Assembly: GCA_900314655.1 (NCBI GenBank)
Contig: OMWC01000007.1
Span: forward strand, 1-64,000
DNA: 64,000 nt
Reading direction: 5' to 3'
From: an uncultured Prevotellaceae bacterium
Lineage (GTDB): Bacteria; Bacteroidota; Bacteroidia; Bacteroidales; Bacteroidaceae
How positions within the stretch are numbered: the first letter of the stretch is position 1; each line of letters begins with the position of its first letter. Shown here in pieces: positions 24,708-33,555 of this stretch. The notes beneath the pieces are model-generated. The model did not search any database, was not told where the DNA came from, and saw only the letters and a list, made by a program, of their open reading frames with translations. The position numbers were made by a program, and so were the translations under genes.

Positions 24708-26321
24708 TTACAATTTGGGTCCTGCAGCGACGAGAGCCTTACCAGCCTCGTTGCCTTCGTACTTCTTGAAGTTCTTGATGAAGCGGCTGGCCAGATCCTC
24801 TGCCTTCTTGTTCCACTCAGCAGCGTCTGCGTAAGTGTCGCGGGGATCCAGGATGTTGCTGTCAACACCTTCCAACTCTGTGGGCACCTCAAAGTCGAAG
24901 TAAGGAATCTTCTTCGTGGGAGCCTTCAGGATAGCACCGCCCAGGATAGCGTCGATGATACCGCGGGTATCCTTGATAGAGATACGCTTGCCAGTACCGT
25001 TCCAACCAGTGTTCACCAGATAAGCCTTGGCACCGCTCTTCTCCATCTTCTTCACCAGCTCCTCAGCATACTTAGTGGGGTGCAGCTCCAGGAATGCCTG
25101 GCCGAAGCAAGCCGAGAAAGTAGGAGTAGGCTCAGTGATACCGCGCTCTGTACCAGCCAGCTTTGCGGTGAAACCAGAGAGGAAGTAGTACTTCGTCTGC
25201 TCAGGAGTCAGGATAGATACGGGAGGCAGCACGCCGAAAGCATCGGCAGAAAGGAAGATCACGTTCTGAGCATCGGGACCGGCGCTCTTGCCGTTCACCT
25301 TCTTGGCAATCTTCTCGATGTGCTCGATAGGATAAGAAACGCGGGTGTTCTCCGTAACGCTCTTGTCGGCGAAGTCAATCTTACCGTTCTCGTCAACAGT
25401 CACGTTCTCCAGCAGAGCATTGCGGCGGATAGCGTTGTAGATATCGGGCTCGCTCTCCTTGTCAAGGTTGATCACCTTAGCATAGCAACCACCTTCCAGG
25501 TTGAACACACCCTCATCGTCCCATCCGTGCTCGTCGTCACCGATGAGCAGACGCTTAGGATCGGTTGACAGCGTAGTCTTACCTGTACCAGAGAGACCGA
25601 AGAAGATAGCGGTGTTCTTACCCTCCATATCGGTGTTGGCAGAGCAGTGCATTGAAGCGATACCCTGCAGAGGTAGATAGTAGTTCTGCATAGAGAACAT
25701 ACCCTTCTTCATCTCACCACCATACCAGGTGTTGATGATGCACTGCTCACGGCTCGTGGTGTTGAAAGCCACGCAAGTCTCTGAGTTCAGACCCAGCTCC
25801 TTGTAGTTCTCCACCTTAGCCTTCGAAGCATTATAGATCACGAAGTTAGGCTCGAAGTTAGCAAGTTCCTCCTCAGTGGGCTGGATGAACATGTTCTTCA
25901 CGAAGTGAGCCTGCCAAGCAACCTCCACGATGAAGCGCACAGCCAGACGGGTAGCCTCGTTGGCACCGCAGAAAGCATCCACCACGTAAAGCTCTTTGTT
26001 GCAGAGCTCCTTGATAGCGATTTCCTTCACCTTGGCCCAAACCTCCTCGCTCATGGGGTGGTTATCGTTCTTATATTCATCGGTAGTCCACCACACCTTG
26101 TCCTCGCTCTGGGCATCCTTCACGATGTACTTGTCCTTAGGAGAACGACCAGTGTAGATACCAGTCATCACGTTGACAGCGTTCAGCTCGGTGTTCTGAC
26201 CCTTGTCGAAACCGGTCAGACCAGCCTTTGTTTCCTCTTCGAAGAGGTACTCATACGACGGATTGTGAGCAATCACGGTAGAACCGGTGATGCCATACTG
26301 TGTCAAATCTAACTTTGCCAT
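24708..26321 (-). CDS. pckA: Phosphoenolpyruvate carboxykinase (ATP)
   Basis: A 537-residue enzyme that interconverts oxaloacetate + ATP and phosphoenolpyruvate + CO2 + ADP; in fermenting Bacteroidota it runs mainly in the carboxylating direction towards succinate. Motifs are intact: P-loop [13 protein letters not shown], metal/substrate loops [10 protein letters not shown] and [14 protein letters not shown], and the R/K segments near [16 protein letters not shown]. The C terminus AGPKL is encoded a second time about 60 bases downstream in another frame, a sign of local rearrangement after the stop. It has a -7 box at 26392-26399. Confidence 0.96.
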   Translation of the reverse strand: MAKLDLTQYGITGSTVIAHNPSYEYLFEEETKAGLTGFDKGQNTELNAVNVMTGIYTGRSPKDKYIVKDAQSEDKVWWTTDEYKNDNHPMSEEVWAKVKEIAIKELCNKELYVVDAFCGANEATRLAVRFIVEVAWQAHFVKNMFIQPTEEELANFEPNFVIYNASKAKVENYKELGLNSETCVAFNTTSREQCIINTWYGGEMKKGMFSMQNYYLPLQGIASMHCSANTDMEGKNTAIFFGLSGTGKTTLSTDPKRLLIGDDEHGWDDEGVFNLEGGCYAKVINLDKESEPDIYNAIRRNALLENVTVDENGKIDFADKSVTENTRVSYPIEHIEKIAKKVNGKSAGPDAQNVIFLSADAFGVLPPVSILTPEQTKYYFLSGFTAKLAGTERGITEPTPTFSACFGQAFLELHPTKYAEELVKKMEKSGAKAYLVNTGWNGTGKRISIKDTRGIIDAILGGAILKAPTKKIPYFDFEVPTELEGVDSNILDPRDTYADAAEWNKKAEDLASRFIKNFKKYEGNEAGKALVAAGPKL

Positions 26322-26391
26322 ATTAATCTCTAAATATTTAAATTGTGAATATCTTTTACCCTAAAAATGGGATTAACCCAAATTGCGGTTG

Positions 26392-26399
26392 CAAAGTTA
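26392..26399 (-). promoter_or_regulatory. Promoter of pckA
   Basis: TAACTTTG on the - strand (26399 to 26392) fits the -7 consensus; the leader is about 65 bases. Confidence 0.6.
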
Positions 26400-26532
26400 C
26401 GCATTTTTCGCTGACTGACAAAGCGTTACCCCCTTAAAAAATGACTTTTCTCCCCGATTTTCGGTTAAAGTATTTAAAAAAAGTGTGCGCGCAAACATTT
26501 TTGGAAAGTCCACTTTGCAAACCGCAGAGCGA

Positions 26533-26560
26533 TTCGGGTTTCAGGTTTCGGGTTTCAGGT
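26533..26560. repeat. Heptamer array
   Basis: Four 7-base units alternating TTCGGGT and TTCAGGT, in the gene-free region upstream of pckA. Confidence 0.8.
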
Positions 26561-26700
26561 TTATCAACTATGTTGATGATTTTCTACGCGCGTGCGCGCG
26601 AAATTTTCATTTTGAGGGTGCACGGGTGCCACATCGCCTTTGTATAAAGGCCGTGCACCCTCTTCGGAAGGGTGTCACGGGTGCCACAAGGGTGTAACGC

Positions 26701-26735
26701 GTTGGAAGTTGGAATTTAGAATTTGGAATTACGAA
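26701..26735. repeat. Heptamer array inside the inverted-repeat block
   Basis: Five 7-base units ending in GAA: GTTGGAA, GTTGGAA, TTTAGAA, TTTGGAA, TTACGAA. Confidence 0.8.
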
Positions 26736-26920
26736 GTGCGGAAACTACTGGACAAAAATCTACGAAAATTTTACAAAAATAGTCTGAAGAAAGATTTGTG
26801 TCAGATTTTTGAAGATTTTTGTTTAAATGGCCCTTGGGGATGATAATCTTCGCCGCTTTGTGCCTTTCTTGAGACCCTTCGGGAACAAGCTAACAAGTTC
26901 GAGCGGTGTTTGCTTTTGAG

Positions 26921-27003
26921 AAATTCTCTAGAGAATTTTCCGCAAAACATCATCGAAAACAATGCAAAGTATCATCGGAAGCAACAAATTCTCTAGAGAA
27001 TTT
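26921..27003. repeat. Duplicated perfect 18-bp palindrome
   Basis: AAATTCTCTAGAGAATTT occurs at 26921-26938 and again at 26986-27003. Each is perfectly self-complementary. A hexamer array (GCTAAC, GCTAAC, TTTAAC, TCTAAC) follows at about 27011-27034. Confidence 0.8.
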
Positions 27004-27088
27004 TTCACTGCTAACGCTAACTTTAACTCTAACGATAGTTTTATTCCGCACGCAGAGTGAACGGAGTAGGGAGAGAATAATGATAAAA

Positions 27089-27123
27089 CTCCCTCCCTAA
27101 ACAGGGAGGGCAGGGGTGGGTCT
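27089..27123. repeat. G/C-rich REP-like palindrome
   Basis: CTCCCTCCC faces GGGAGGGCAGGGGTGGGTC; it matches the orientation of the second uppS-bamA copy. Confidence 0.7.
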
Positions 27124-27330
27124 CCCTTTTTGTGGCATCCTTGTGGCACCCGTGACACCCTTCCGAAGAGGGTGCCAGCCCTTTGTTTATCGGCGATGTG
27201 GCACCCGTGCACCCTTAATCGCAAAATTTCGCGCGCACGCGCGAGACCTACCACTTTATCCCTTCTTTACTTCCAAATTATCCCCCTTCAATTTTGCGTT
27301 TTACGGATCATATACTCCCCGCACTATCAA

Positions 27331-27366
27331 AAAGGCTGCAATCCCATCAGCAGGGTTGCAGCCTTT
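27331..27366 (-). terminator. Terminator of the 30.6-27.4 kb operon
   Basis: On the - strand AAAGGCTGCAACCC pairs with GGGATTGCAGCCTTT (one bulge), followed by TTTGATAG. It lies 45 bases after the last small gene. Confidence 0.75.
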
Positions 27367-27409
27367 CTATCGCTTATCGCGAGGCCATTCAGCCGGGCCT
27401 CATCGCCGA

Positions 27410-27610
27410 TTATTCCTCTTCTTCGATGTCTCCCCAGAGGTTCGGGGTAGTAGGAGCGACTTCCTCTTCTACGAATTCACCTTGCTCCTTACCGCCTTGG
27501 ATTGTTGTTTCCTCATCGCTAACGGATAAGACCAAATCCAGGAGAGCATAATTACTCTCAACCACTACTATATCACAAGTAGGAATTATATAATCCAATT
27601 TCTTTTCCAT
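27410..27610 (-). CDS. Small acidic protein of the Y-I-x-P-x-x-x-V-V type
   Basis: A 66-residue protein opening MEKKLDYIIPTCDIVVVE, a form seen in many short Bacteroidales proteins of unknown role that sit beside secreted or cell-surface genes. The C terminus is very acidic (EEEVAPTTP, IEEEE). It begins 4 bases after the stop of the sorting-tail protein gene and is followed by a terminator, so it is the last gene of a three-gene operon. No signal peptide is visible. Confidence 0.6.
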   Translation of the reverse strand: MEKKLDYIIPTCDIVVVESNYALLDLVLSVSDEETTIQGGKEQGEFVEEEVAPTTPNLWGDIEEEE

Positions 27611-27614
27611 TATC

Positions 27615-29420
27615 TTATTTAATTACATACTTTTTACCGTTAACGATATATATACCTTGCTTCGGATTCTTAACACGACGGCCCTGAAGGTCATAAATCT
27701 CTTTTCCTGCTATATCTTCAGTAAGTACAATATCTTCTTGAATGCTCGTTGTGTAATCGCCAATAGAGAATGTAGCTTTCTTGGCGAAACTCTGCTGTTC
27801 CTCAGTCAATTCAGAATATGCCTTATTATCGGATAAAGGAGTATCCATGTTTAACTTGTAGAAAGCGAGCCCCTTTTGTCCTACAGAAAGAACATAGATT
27901 TTTCCGTCTCCTTTTTTCTCACTATCTCTGAAAGTAATATGGCCCTTCAAAAAATTACCACCCAATGGTGTTATGCTCTCCTTTTGTGATAATGGAACAA
28001 TTTTATTGCTTGCAGGATCCTTACCGTTACATTCGATAATGACTGCCTGGTTTGCAGGAACCTTTCCATCTGCAACTTCCTGACATACCACTCTAAACTT
28101 GCCCTCGCTCTCATCACCATAAGGTACAATACTTTCATGATTGACATAATATGCAGTTCCGCTTTGCAACTGATAAGGGAAAGTAGTATACAAAGTCGTA
28201 TAGAATTTGTCGCCTTTCTTCAAAGCCTCATTTGGAGCGAGACCAAAGTATTGTTGAGACAAAGTAGAGGTACTCAATTCCATGATTTCCCATTCTGATG
28301 CAGCTGAACGAGCAGCAGCAATGTCTGGTGTACCGTTGTTGTCACGGAAATAAATAGGTATGTCAACTTCTTGGCCAGATTGTGAAACGTGGTAATTTGC
28401 AGAAATCAAATAAGCACCTCCTGAAGCAGGTGTGATAGTTAACCCATATGTGTTGTCATTGATAATGCTTGAGCCTGGCAAAAAACCTACTGCTACGCCT
28501 TGTGAAACAATAGTTGCCTTTTCGATGCCAAGATCTTTACTATGCCCTGCAATAGTGAAAACACAGCCTGGATCAGAAATAGCCTGAGTCTCCTCTACAA
28601 GAGTGAAGGAACCATTAAACGATCCGACAGGGTTGGAGGTTCCTGTTGGTTTTGTGTATTTCTTATTGTTAGATAACTTTAAGTACTTACCTGTTGACTT
28701 GTTGCGAATAAAGCAATAATACTCTGTATCCGCTTTAACAAAATGGGCCACATAGACCAAAGTTTGATCACTTGTCGGAACAGTCACTTTTAACTCTTTA
28801 CTCGTGGAAACAGTTTCTCCGTTCAATTCCCAATGGTCGAACGACCAACCATCGAATTCACTGCCATTAATGTTTGAAGCCATCAGAGTGATTGTTTCTC
28901 CCGGAGTCAATACTTCATCGAGGATATCAGCAGAGCCTATCGTTTCTTGTTCAGATGCGACTCTAGCTATGACGTTTCCCTGAAGTGCAAATTGTGCGGT
29001 GAATTTAAACTGACGACGAGTTGAGTATTCTCGATACTTCCAAATCAAGCCTTTTACTTTATAATTCGCCCCATCAGCATTGTATGTTAATGAGGCCGTT
29101 GTCGTCGATAGATTGCTGTATAGATTTCCTTCTCCGTCAGTCCACCTAAGGAAACGATAACCAGCATTTGCTGTAGCAGACAAGGTAACGGTCGTAGTGC
29201 AACCATAATCATTCCAACTACTGATAGTCTGGTCGTAATTCCTTGTATCTTCTGTTGTTGCTGCTGCATTTGAATTGTAACTAGCATAAACTTTTCCTGC
29301 ACCAGTAGGTTGAACTGTTAACGTTGTCCGAAACGGGTACGTATTTTGGTTTGCTAAGCCTTCTTCAACGCCAAGGACAACGAATAGGCATATCAATAAG
29401 ATATGCTTCAAACTATTCAT
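27615..29420 (-). CDS. Secreted protein with type IX sorting tail
   Basis: From ATG 29420 it has 601 residues with a signal peptide (MNSLKHILLICLFVVLGVEEGLA). The first domain (PTGAGKVYASYN, TLSATANAGYRFLRWTDGEG) looks like the InlB B-repeat/beta-grasp type, repeated as FDGWSFDHWELNG. A middle region (about 230-420) contains FIRNKSTGKYLKLSN, typical of ricin-like or RICIN/DUF-type beta-trefoils, but this is weak. The end GKEIYDLQGRRV, then GIYIVNGKKYVIK, is a good type IX sorting domain. It is probably a surface or released adhesin-like protein. Confidence 0.75.
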   Translation of the reverse strand: MNSLKHILLICLFVVLGVEEGLANQNTYPFRTTLTVQPTGAGKVYASYNSNAAATTEDTRNYDQTISSWNDYGCTTTVTLSATANAGYRFLRWTDGEGNLYSNLSTTTASLTYNADGANYKVKGLIWKYREYSTRRQFKFTAQFALQGNVIARVASEQETIGSADILDEVLTPGETITLMASNINGSEFDGWSFDHWELNGETVSTSKELKVTVPTSDQTLVYVAHFVKADTEYYCFIRNKSTGKYLKLSNNKKYTKPTGTSNPVGSFNGSFTLVEETQAISDPGCVFTIAGHSKDLGIEKATIVSQGVAVGFLPGSSIINDNTYGLTITPASGGAYLISANYHVSQSGQEVDIPIYFRDNNGTPDIAAARSAASEWEIMELSTSTLSQQYFGLAPNEALKKGDKFYTTLYTTFPYQLQSGTAYYVNHESIVPYGDESEGKFRVVCQEVADGKVPANQAVIIECNGKDPASNKIVPLSQKESITPLGGNFLKGHITFRDSEKKGDGKIYVLSVGQKGLAFYKLNMDTPLSDNKAYSELTEEQQSFAKKATFSIGDYTTSIQEDIVLTEDIAGKEIYDLQGRRVKNPKQGIYIVNGKKYVIK

Positions 29421-29442
29421 GTATTTCTCTTTCATAATCTAA

Positions 29443-30630
29443 TTATTTTAATCTATATCTTAAAAATGAATTAAAACTTCTAATGAAGAAAGAACCCGTA
29501 ATCAGTTGATGCGTCCAGTCGAGAATACCGATGAAAGGCGTTGACAGGATGAAGAGCACCAGCATTATGCTATATCCAAGCCAGCAATACGATGCGGTCT
29601 TCTTGTTTCGAATCTGCCAGAACAATAGTGGAAGTGGCAGGAATACTACCAGATACCAGTTCCATTGGGTGACAAACATCTCCGAGAAGAATGTTACGTA
29701 GAGCATCAATAGGCTCACCAACAACTGCGCCGTGAAGAGCAATATGTCGTAGGCCTTAGCAACCTGATGCCAATGGAGCACCCATTCGGCAAGTGTGATG
29801 AGCAACGTTAGCAGTAGCAAACTACCAAAAACGATATTCGGCGTAATGGGTGTTGCTTTGTCTTGGCCGCTGCTCTCAACCAATGTCGTTCCCGGGTCCG
29901 TTATCACGAAACGGCTTACTCCTGTAGAGTCGTTGGTGATGGTCGCCTTACGAAGCATCGGGACAATGGTTTCAGGCGTTAACCTAAACTCCTGTATGGA
30001 GCGTCGGTCGTAAGCCGTTCCGCCAAAGGTGATAAACAGGAACTCCGCCCAGGGCGAATGTCTAACGGCATGCCGAAATAGTTCGCCATCGTTGAGTGTC
30101 TGCGGATATTCCAACTTTCCCCATTCAAAATGCTCACCAATGAGACAGCGCTGCACGTTCAGGATGGAGGTTGTCAGGCAATTGGTAAAGAGCAAATTGA
30201 AGTTGCGGTATGCTCCCGCCATCATCTCCTCGTCGAGCAGCCGCCACAATTCTTGTTTCTCGTGATGAGTGAGGTTCAGTTTATACTGCTTTAGTCCTCT
30301 CCCTGCCCGACGTGTATCCCTAATGAACGTATCTGTAGGCACAGCAATATATTTCGCCTTCGCCTTTCCTGCTATGCCCGTCATGAATGTGCCGAAGTTC
30401 GGATCACTCTCGAACGTGAAGACGTAGTCAAGTCCAAATGAGGGACACTCCATGCGGAGCGTGGCATGACCGAAAACAGAATACAGCGCAACTAGCGGTT
30501 CTGCAATCACCAGGCTTGCCGTCACGAAGTTGCTGCTATCGGGTAGCACCTTAACGGAATCGTTAGGGGATGAATGCGCTCCACTCACCCATGTCAATAG
30601 CATAGCCAGCACGGCCAACAATCTCAACAT
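29443..30630 (-). CDS. DUF4105 membrane protein
   Basis: From ATG 30630: 395 residues with a signal peptide (MLRLLAVLAMLLTWVSG). The N-terminal part has the DUF4105 pattern: LYSVFGHATLRMECP, DYVFTFESDPNFGTFMTGIAG and FTNCLTTSILNV with a His and Cys that could be catalytic (the family resembles Lnb and NlpC/P60-like enzymes). The C-terminal third contains about four transmembrane helices. The domain probably faces the periplasm. It is first in an operon with the sorting-tail protein (22-base gap) and the 66-residue protein. Confidence 0.78.
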   Translation of the reverse strand: MLRLLAVLAMLLTWVSGAHSSPNDSVKVLPDSSNFVTASLVIAEPLVALYSVFGHATLRMECPSFGLDYVFTFESDPNFGTFMTGIAGKAKAKYIAVPTDTFIRDTRRAGRGLKQYKLNLTHHEKQELWRLLDEEMMAGAYRNFNLLFTNCLTTSILNVQRCLIGEHFEWGKLEYPQTLNDGELFRHAVRHSPWAEFLFITFGGTAYDRRSIQEFRLTPETIVPMLRKATITNDSTGVSRFVITDPGTTLVESSGQDKATPITPNIVFGSLLLLTLLITLAEWVLHWHQVAKAYDILLFTAQLLVSLLMLYVTFFSEMFVTQWNWYLVVFLPLPLLFWQIRNKKTASYCWLGYSIMLVLFILSTPFIGILDWTHQLITGSFFIRSFNSFLRYRLK

Positions 30631-30670
30631 TATTATCCTAATTTTAACTATATATTGCACTAATGCGCTG

Positions 30671-30678
30671 CAAAGATA
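30671..30678 (-). promoter_or_regulatory. Promoter of the DUF4105 operon
   Basis: TATCTTTG on the - strand (30678 to 30671), about 40 bases before the start codon. Confidence 0.6.
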
Positions 30679-30875
30679 CGAATTAGAAGCACTTCTACAT
30701 GAAAATCTTTTTAATAATTCACAATATTTAACTAAAGAGAATGCATTAGCAACTTCCCGCCACCGCCACTTTCATAAACAAAAAAAACTTCGAGGAAAAA
30801 GACCCCGTAAGCAAAAAATGCTGGCAATACTCACTTTTTCCACTTTATGATTTCCATTTTATGGAAAAAAATAGT

Positions 30876-30883
30876 TATCTTTG
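30876..30883 (+). promoter_or_regulatory. Promoter of the PAP2/barrel gene
   Basis: TATCTTTG on the + strand. The -33 region overlaps a palindrome, TTTCCAT facing ATGGAAA (about 30851-30867), that could be an operator. Confidence 0.55.
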
Positions 30884-30914
30884 CCAACAAATAATAATCA
30901 AACAAAAACGATAT

Positions 30915-32699
30915 ATGAAGAAAACTATCTGCTATCTGCTTCTGCTTTGCGCTGCGCTCTTCATCGGCGGAACGAACGGTGCATCGGCAAAGGGCGATTT
31001 CGAGATTGCCCCAATCTCACTGACCAAGGCCGACCTGAAACCAGAACTCACATTTACGGATCTGGACTGCAATTTCGGAGAGGATATTACGGCCATTACG
31101 CACACAAATGCCACAGGCCGTCCCGATTTTTCCATCACGACAAGCCCGAAATTCACACCGGAACCCAAATACCAACTGACGTGGATGCGCACCAATCCGG
31201 GCGTGAAACCCTATAAGTTCATTGACGACCTGACATTTGTGGGCGTGCCACTCTTCGTGGCGGGCATCATCGCCAAGAGCGAAAAGAAATCGTTCCGACA
31301 GAACACTCCTGACAACAAACACACGCTGCTGACGGATTTCAAGACCAGAATCGACGACTATTCGCAGTTCTTCGGCCCCGTGGTGACTACCGGTCTGAAG
31401 ATCGGGGGCGTGGAAGGACGCTCCGACTGGGGGCGCTATCTGGCCTCAACGGCTATGTCGTATGGTATCATGGCCGGTCTGGTGAACAGCATTAAATATT
31501 CGGCCAAGGAGATGCGCCCTGATGGAAGTACGGCCAACTCATGGCCTTCGGGCCATACGGCCACGGCCTTTGTGGGCGCCACGCTGCTGCATAAGGAGTA
31601 TGGCATGACGCGCTCGCCCTGGTATTCGGTAGCCGGCTACGGTGTGGCCACGGCTACGGGCGTGATGCGCGTGCTGAACAACCGCCACTGGGTGAGCGAC
31701 GTGCTCTCGGGGGCAGGTATCGGTATCATGTCAACCGAACTGGCCTACGCCTTCAGCGACCTTATCTTCAAGGGCAAAGGTCTGCTTCGCGGCGACATCA
31801 GCAACAATAAGAGCATTATCTACAATCCCTCGTTTTTCTCCATCTCGATGGGTATTGGCTTTGGTTCGAAGGATCTTAGTTTCGACCTGGAAAAACTGGA
31901 TGTGAGCCTCGATGAGGGAAAAGCCCTTAACCTGAAGTTCGGCGCTTCAACAGCCGTAGGTGCCGAGGGTGCCTACTTCTTCAATAAATATATTGGCGTG
32001 GGTGGCCGCCTGCGCGTGAACAGTTCGCCTATCAAGGGATGGGAAGGTATCGAGAATATAGCCTGGAACGACATGGTCAACCAACTTTTTGCCGAAGAGA
32101 ATTTCGAAACTGAGGAAATGACTGAATTTATCACCGGCCGTGGAAATGAGGGAGATCCTGACTACAGCCCTCCCATCTTGACTGATGCAGAGTTTGTCAT
32201 CAAGAGCGACCACCTGACAGAGTTCTCCGTTGACCTTGGCGCCTATTTCAACTGGCCGCTCTCCGACCGCTTTGCCCTCGGTTCAAAACTGCTCATAGGC
32301 CGCAGCATCATGCAGGAGGTAGACCTCAATGCAAAAGTTACAGGTGGAAAGCGTGATGTGATTTACGACGAAGACACTTTTGAAGGAAAAATAATATGCG
32401 TGCCCGGCACTTACTCCTCCGATTGGGACTATTTCACCGTAGGCGGTAACAACACCCTGAAGTTCGGTACAGGCATCTCGCTCACCTACGCCTATAAAGA
32501 GAATTACGCCTGGCGCTTGTTCCTCGACTATGACTATTCACGCAAGACCTACACCATGGAGTATGACCCTGGCCAATATGTGCTGGATGCCATGGGATGG
32601 AGCAGTGAAGATCCTGATTTAGTACCCAATGAGATTCAGCAAATCAAGAAGAACCGCCACACATTCATCCTCGGCGGATCGTTCACGATTTCTTTCTGA
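30915..32699 (+). CDS. PAP2-family phosphatase fused to an outer-membrane barrel
   Basis: From ATG 30915 it has 594 residues and a signal peptide (MKKTICYLLLLCAALFIGG). Residues about 90-280 form a PAP2 (type 2 phosphatidic acid phosphatase) domain with all three motifs: KEMRPDGS, the WPSGHTAT active-site His, and NNRHWVSDVLSG. The C-terminal half has alternating beta segments and ends with Phe (GGSFTISF), like an outer-membrane barrel. Such fusions may remove phosphates from lipid A or undecaprenyl diphosphate in the envelope. It is monocistronic and followed by a short octamer array. Confidence 0.82.
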   Translation: MKKTICYLLLLCAALFIGGTNGASAKGDFEIAPISLTKADLKPELTFTDLDCNFGEDITAITHTNATGRPDFSITTSPKFTPEPKYQLTWMRTNPGVKPYKFIDDLTFVGVPLFVAGIIAKSEKKSFRQNTPDNKHTLLTDFKTRIDDYSQFFGPVVTTGLKIGGVEGRSDWGRYLASTAMSYGIMAGLVNSIKYSAKEMRPDGSTANSWPSGHTATAFVGATLLHKEYGMTRSPWYSVAGYGVATATGVMRVLNNRHWVSDVLSGAGIGIMSTELAYAFSDLIFKGKGLLRGDISNNKSIIYNPSFFSISMGIGFGSKDLSFDLEKLDVSLDEGKALNLKFGASTAVGAEGAYFFNKYIGVGGRLRVNSSPIKGWEGIENIAWNDMVNQLFAEENFETEEMTEFITGRGNEGDPDYSPPILTDAEFVIKSDHLTEFSVDLGAYFNWPLSDRFALGSKLLIGRSIMQEVDLNAKVTGGKRDVIYDEDTFEGKIICVPGTYSSDWDYFTVGGNNTLKFGTGISLTYAYKENYAWRLFLDYDYSRKTYTMEYDPGQYVLDAMGWSSEDPDLVPNEIQQIKKNRHTFILGGSFTISF

Positions 32700-32706
32700 T
32701 TTTGGC

Positions 32707-32754
32707 GTGATAACGTGATGACGTAATAACGGTATAACGTAATAACGTAATAAC
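32707..32754. repeat. Octamer array upstream of upp
   Basis: Six 8-base units: GTGATAAC, GTGATGAC, GTAATAAC, GGTATAAC, GTAATAAC, GTAATAAC. It ends eight bases before the upp start codon, so it may be part of the ribosome entry region. Confidence 0.8.
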
Positions 32755-32761
32755 GAAAAAA

Positions 32762-33421
32762 ATGAAAACTATAAATCTTTCAGAACAAAACTCGGTGCTC
32801 AGCCAGTATCTGGCTGAAATCAGGGACATCGAATATCAGAAGAACCGCTTGCTCTTCCGCAACAATATCCGACGCATCGGCGAGATGATGGCTTTCGAGA
32901 TTTCAAAGGCGCTCACCTTCGAACCTTCGTTTGTGGAGACCCCATTGGGAACGGCCAATCTGGCACTGCCGAAAGACAAGCTGGTGATTGCCACCGTGCT
33001 GAGGGCCGGGCTGCCTTTCCATGAAGGTTTCCTGCATGTGTTCGACCACGCAGAGAACGGCTTCGTCAGTGCCTATCGCATGTACACCAACCGCGAACAT
33101 ACGGAAGTGGGCATCCACACGGAATACATGGCAGCACCGTCGGTGGAAGGAAAGACGCTGATCATCGTCGATCCGATGCTGGCCACGGGCGGAAGCATGG
33201 CTGCTGCCTACGAAGCTCTGCTGAAACACGGCACGCCGAAAGCCGTACATATCGCCGCAGTGATAGCCACACCGGAAGGCATCGATGTGGTGAAACAGGC
33301 TGTGAACCCCGAGAACACCACGCTATGGACTGCCGCCATCGACCCCGGCATGAACGAACATAAGTATATCGTGCCAGGTTTCGGTGATGCAGGCGATTTG
33401 TGTTTTGGGGAAAAGATGTAA
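32762..33421 (+). CDS. upp: Uracil phosphoribosyltransferase
   Basis: A 219-residue enzyme that makes UMP from uracil and PRPP for pyrimidine salvage. The PRPP-binding loop LIIVDPMLATGGSMAAA and the uracil-binding C-terminal IVPGFGDAGDL are present, as are the AGLPFHEGFL and YRMYTNREHTE segments. No membrane parts; cytoplasmic. It is followed by a bidirectional terminator region enclosed in an inverted REP-like pair and converges on korB. Confidence 0.94.
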   Translation: MKTINLSEQNSVLSQYLAEIRDIEYQKNRLLFRNNIRRIGEMMAFEISKALTFEPSFVETPLGTANLALPKDKLVIATVLRAGLPFHEGFLHVFDHAENGFVSAYRMYTNREHTEVGIHTEYMAAPSVEGKTLIIVDPMLATGGSMAAAYEALLKHGTPKAVHIAAVIATPEGIDVVKQAVNPENTTLWTAAIDPGMNEHKYIVPGFGDAGDLCFGEKM

Positions 33422-33426
33422 AAAAG

Positions 33427-33555
33427 AGACCCTCTAAATCCCCCTTAGAAGGGGGACTTGCAGATATACAAAAGCCACCTCCTTTGGGGTGGCTTTTTGT
33501 TTTTGTTGCGAATTTGAAAGTCCCCCTTCTAAGGGGGATTTAGAGGGTCTCTCCT
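33427..33555. terminator. Bidirectional terminator enclosed in an inverted REP-like pair
   Basis: GAGACCCTCTAAATCCCCC... at 33427-33463 and its inverted copy at 33518-33555 surround the hairpin AAAAGCCACC/GGTGGCTTTT (33471-33498). The right copy reaches the korB stop codon region at 33554. It sits between convergent genes upp and korB. Confidence 0.8.

Larger units (their letters stand above)
26582..27244. repeat. Gene-free block bounded by ~110-bp inverted repeats
   Basis: Left arm 26582-26697 and right arm 27133-27244 are inverted copies. Shared pieces include GCGCGTGCGCGCGAAATTTT, AGGGTGCACGGGTGCCACAT, and a GTGCACCC/GGCACCC...TCTTCGGAAGGGTGTCAC segment. The 430 bases between hold no plausible gene, only short repeats and palindromes. 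The whole gap 26400-27328 lacks a gene I can support. It may be a decayed non-autonomous element. Confidence 0.7.

Noticed and set aside
27116..27529. 137-codon + strand open frame in the gene-free block
   Set aside because: Built from repeat arms and the reverse of the small acidic gene; no coding features.
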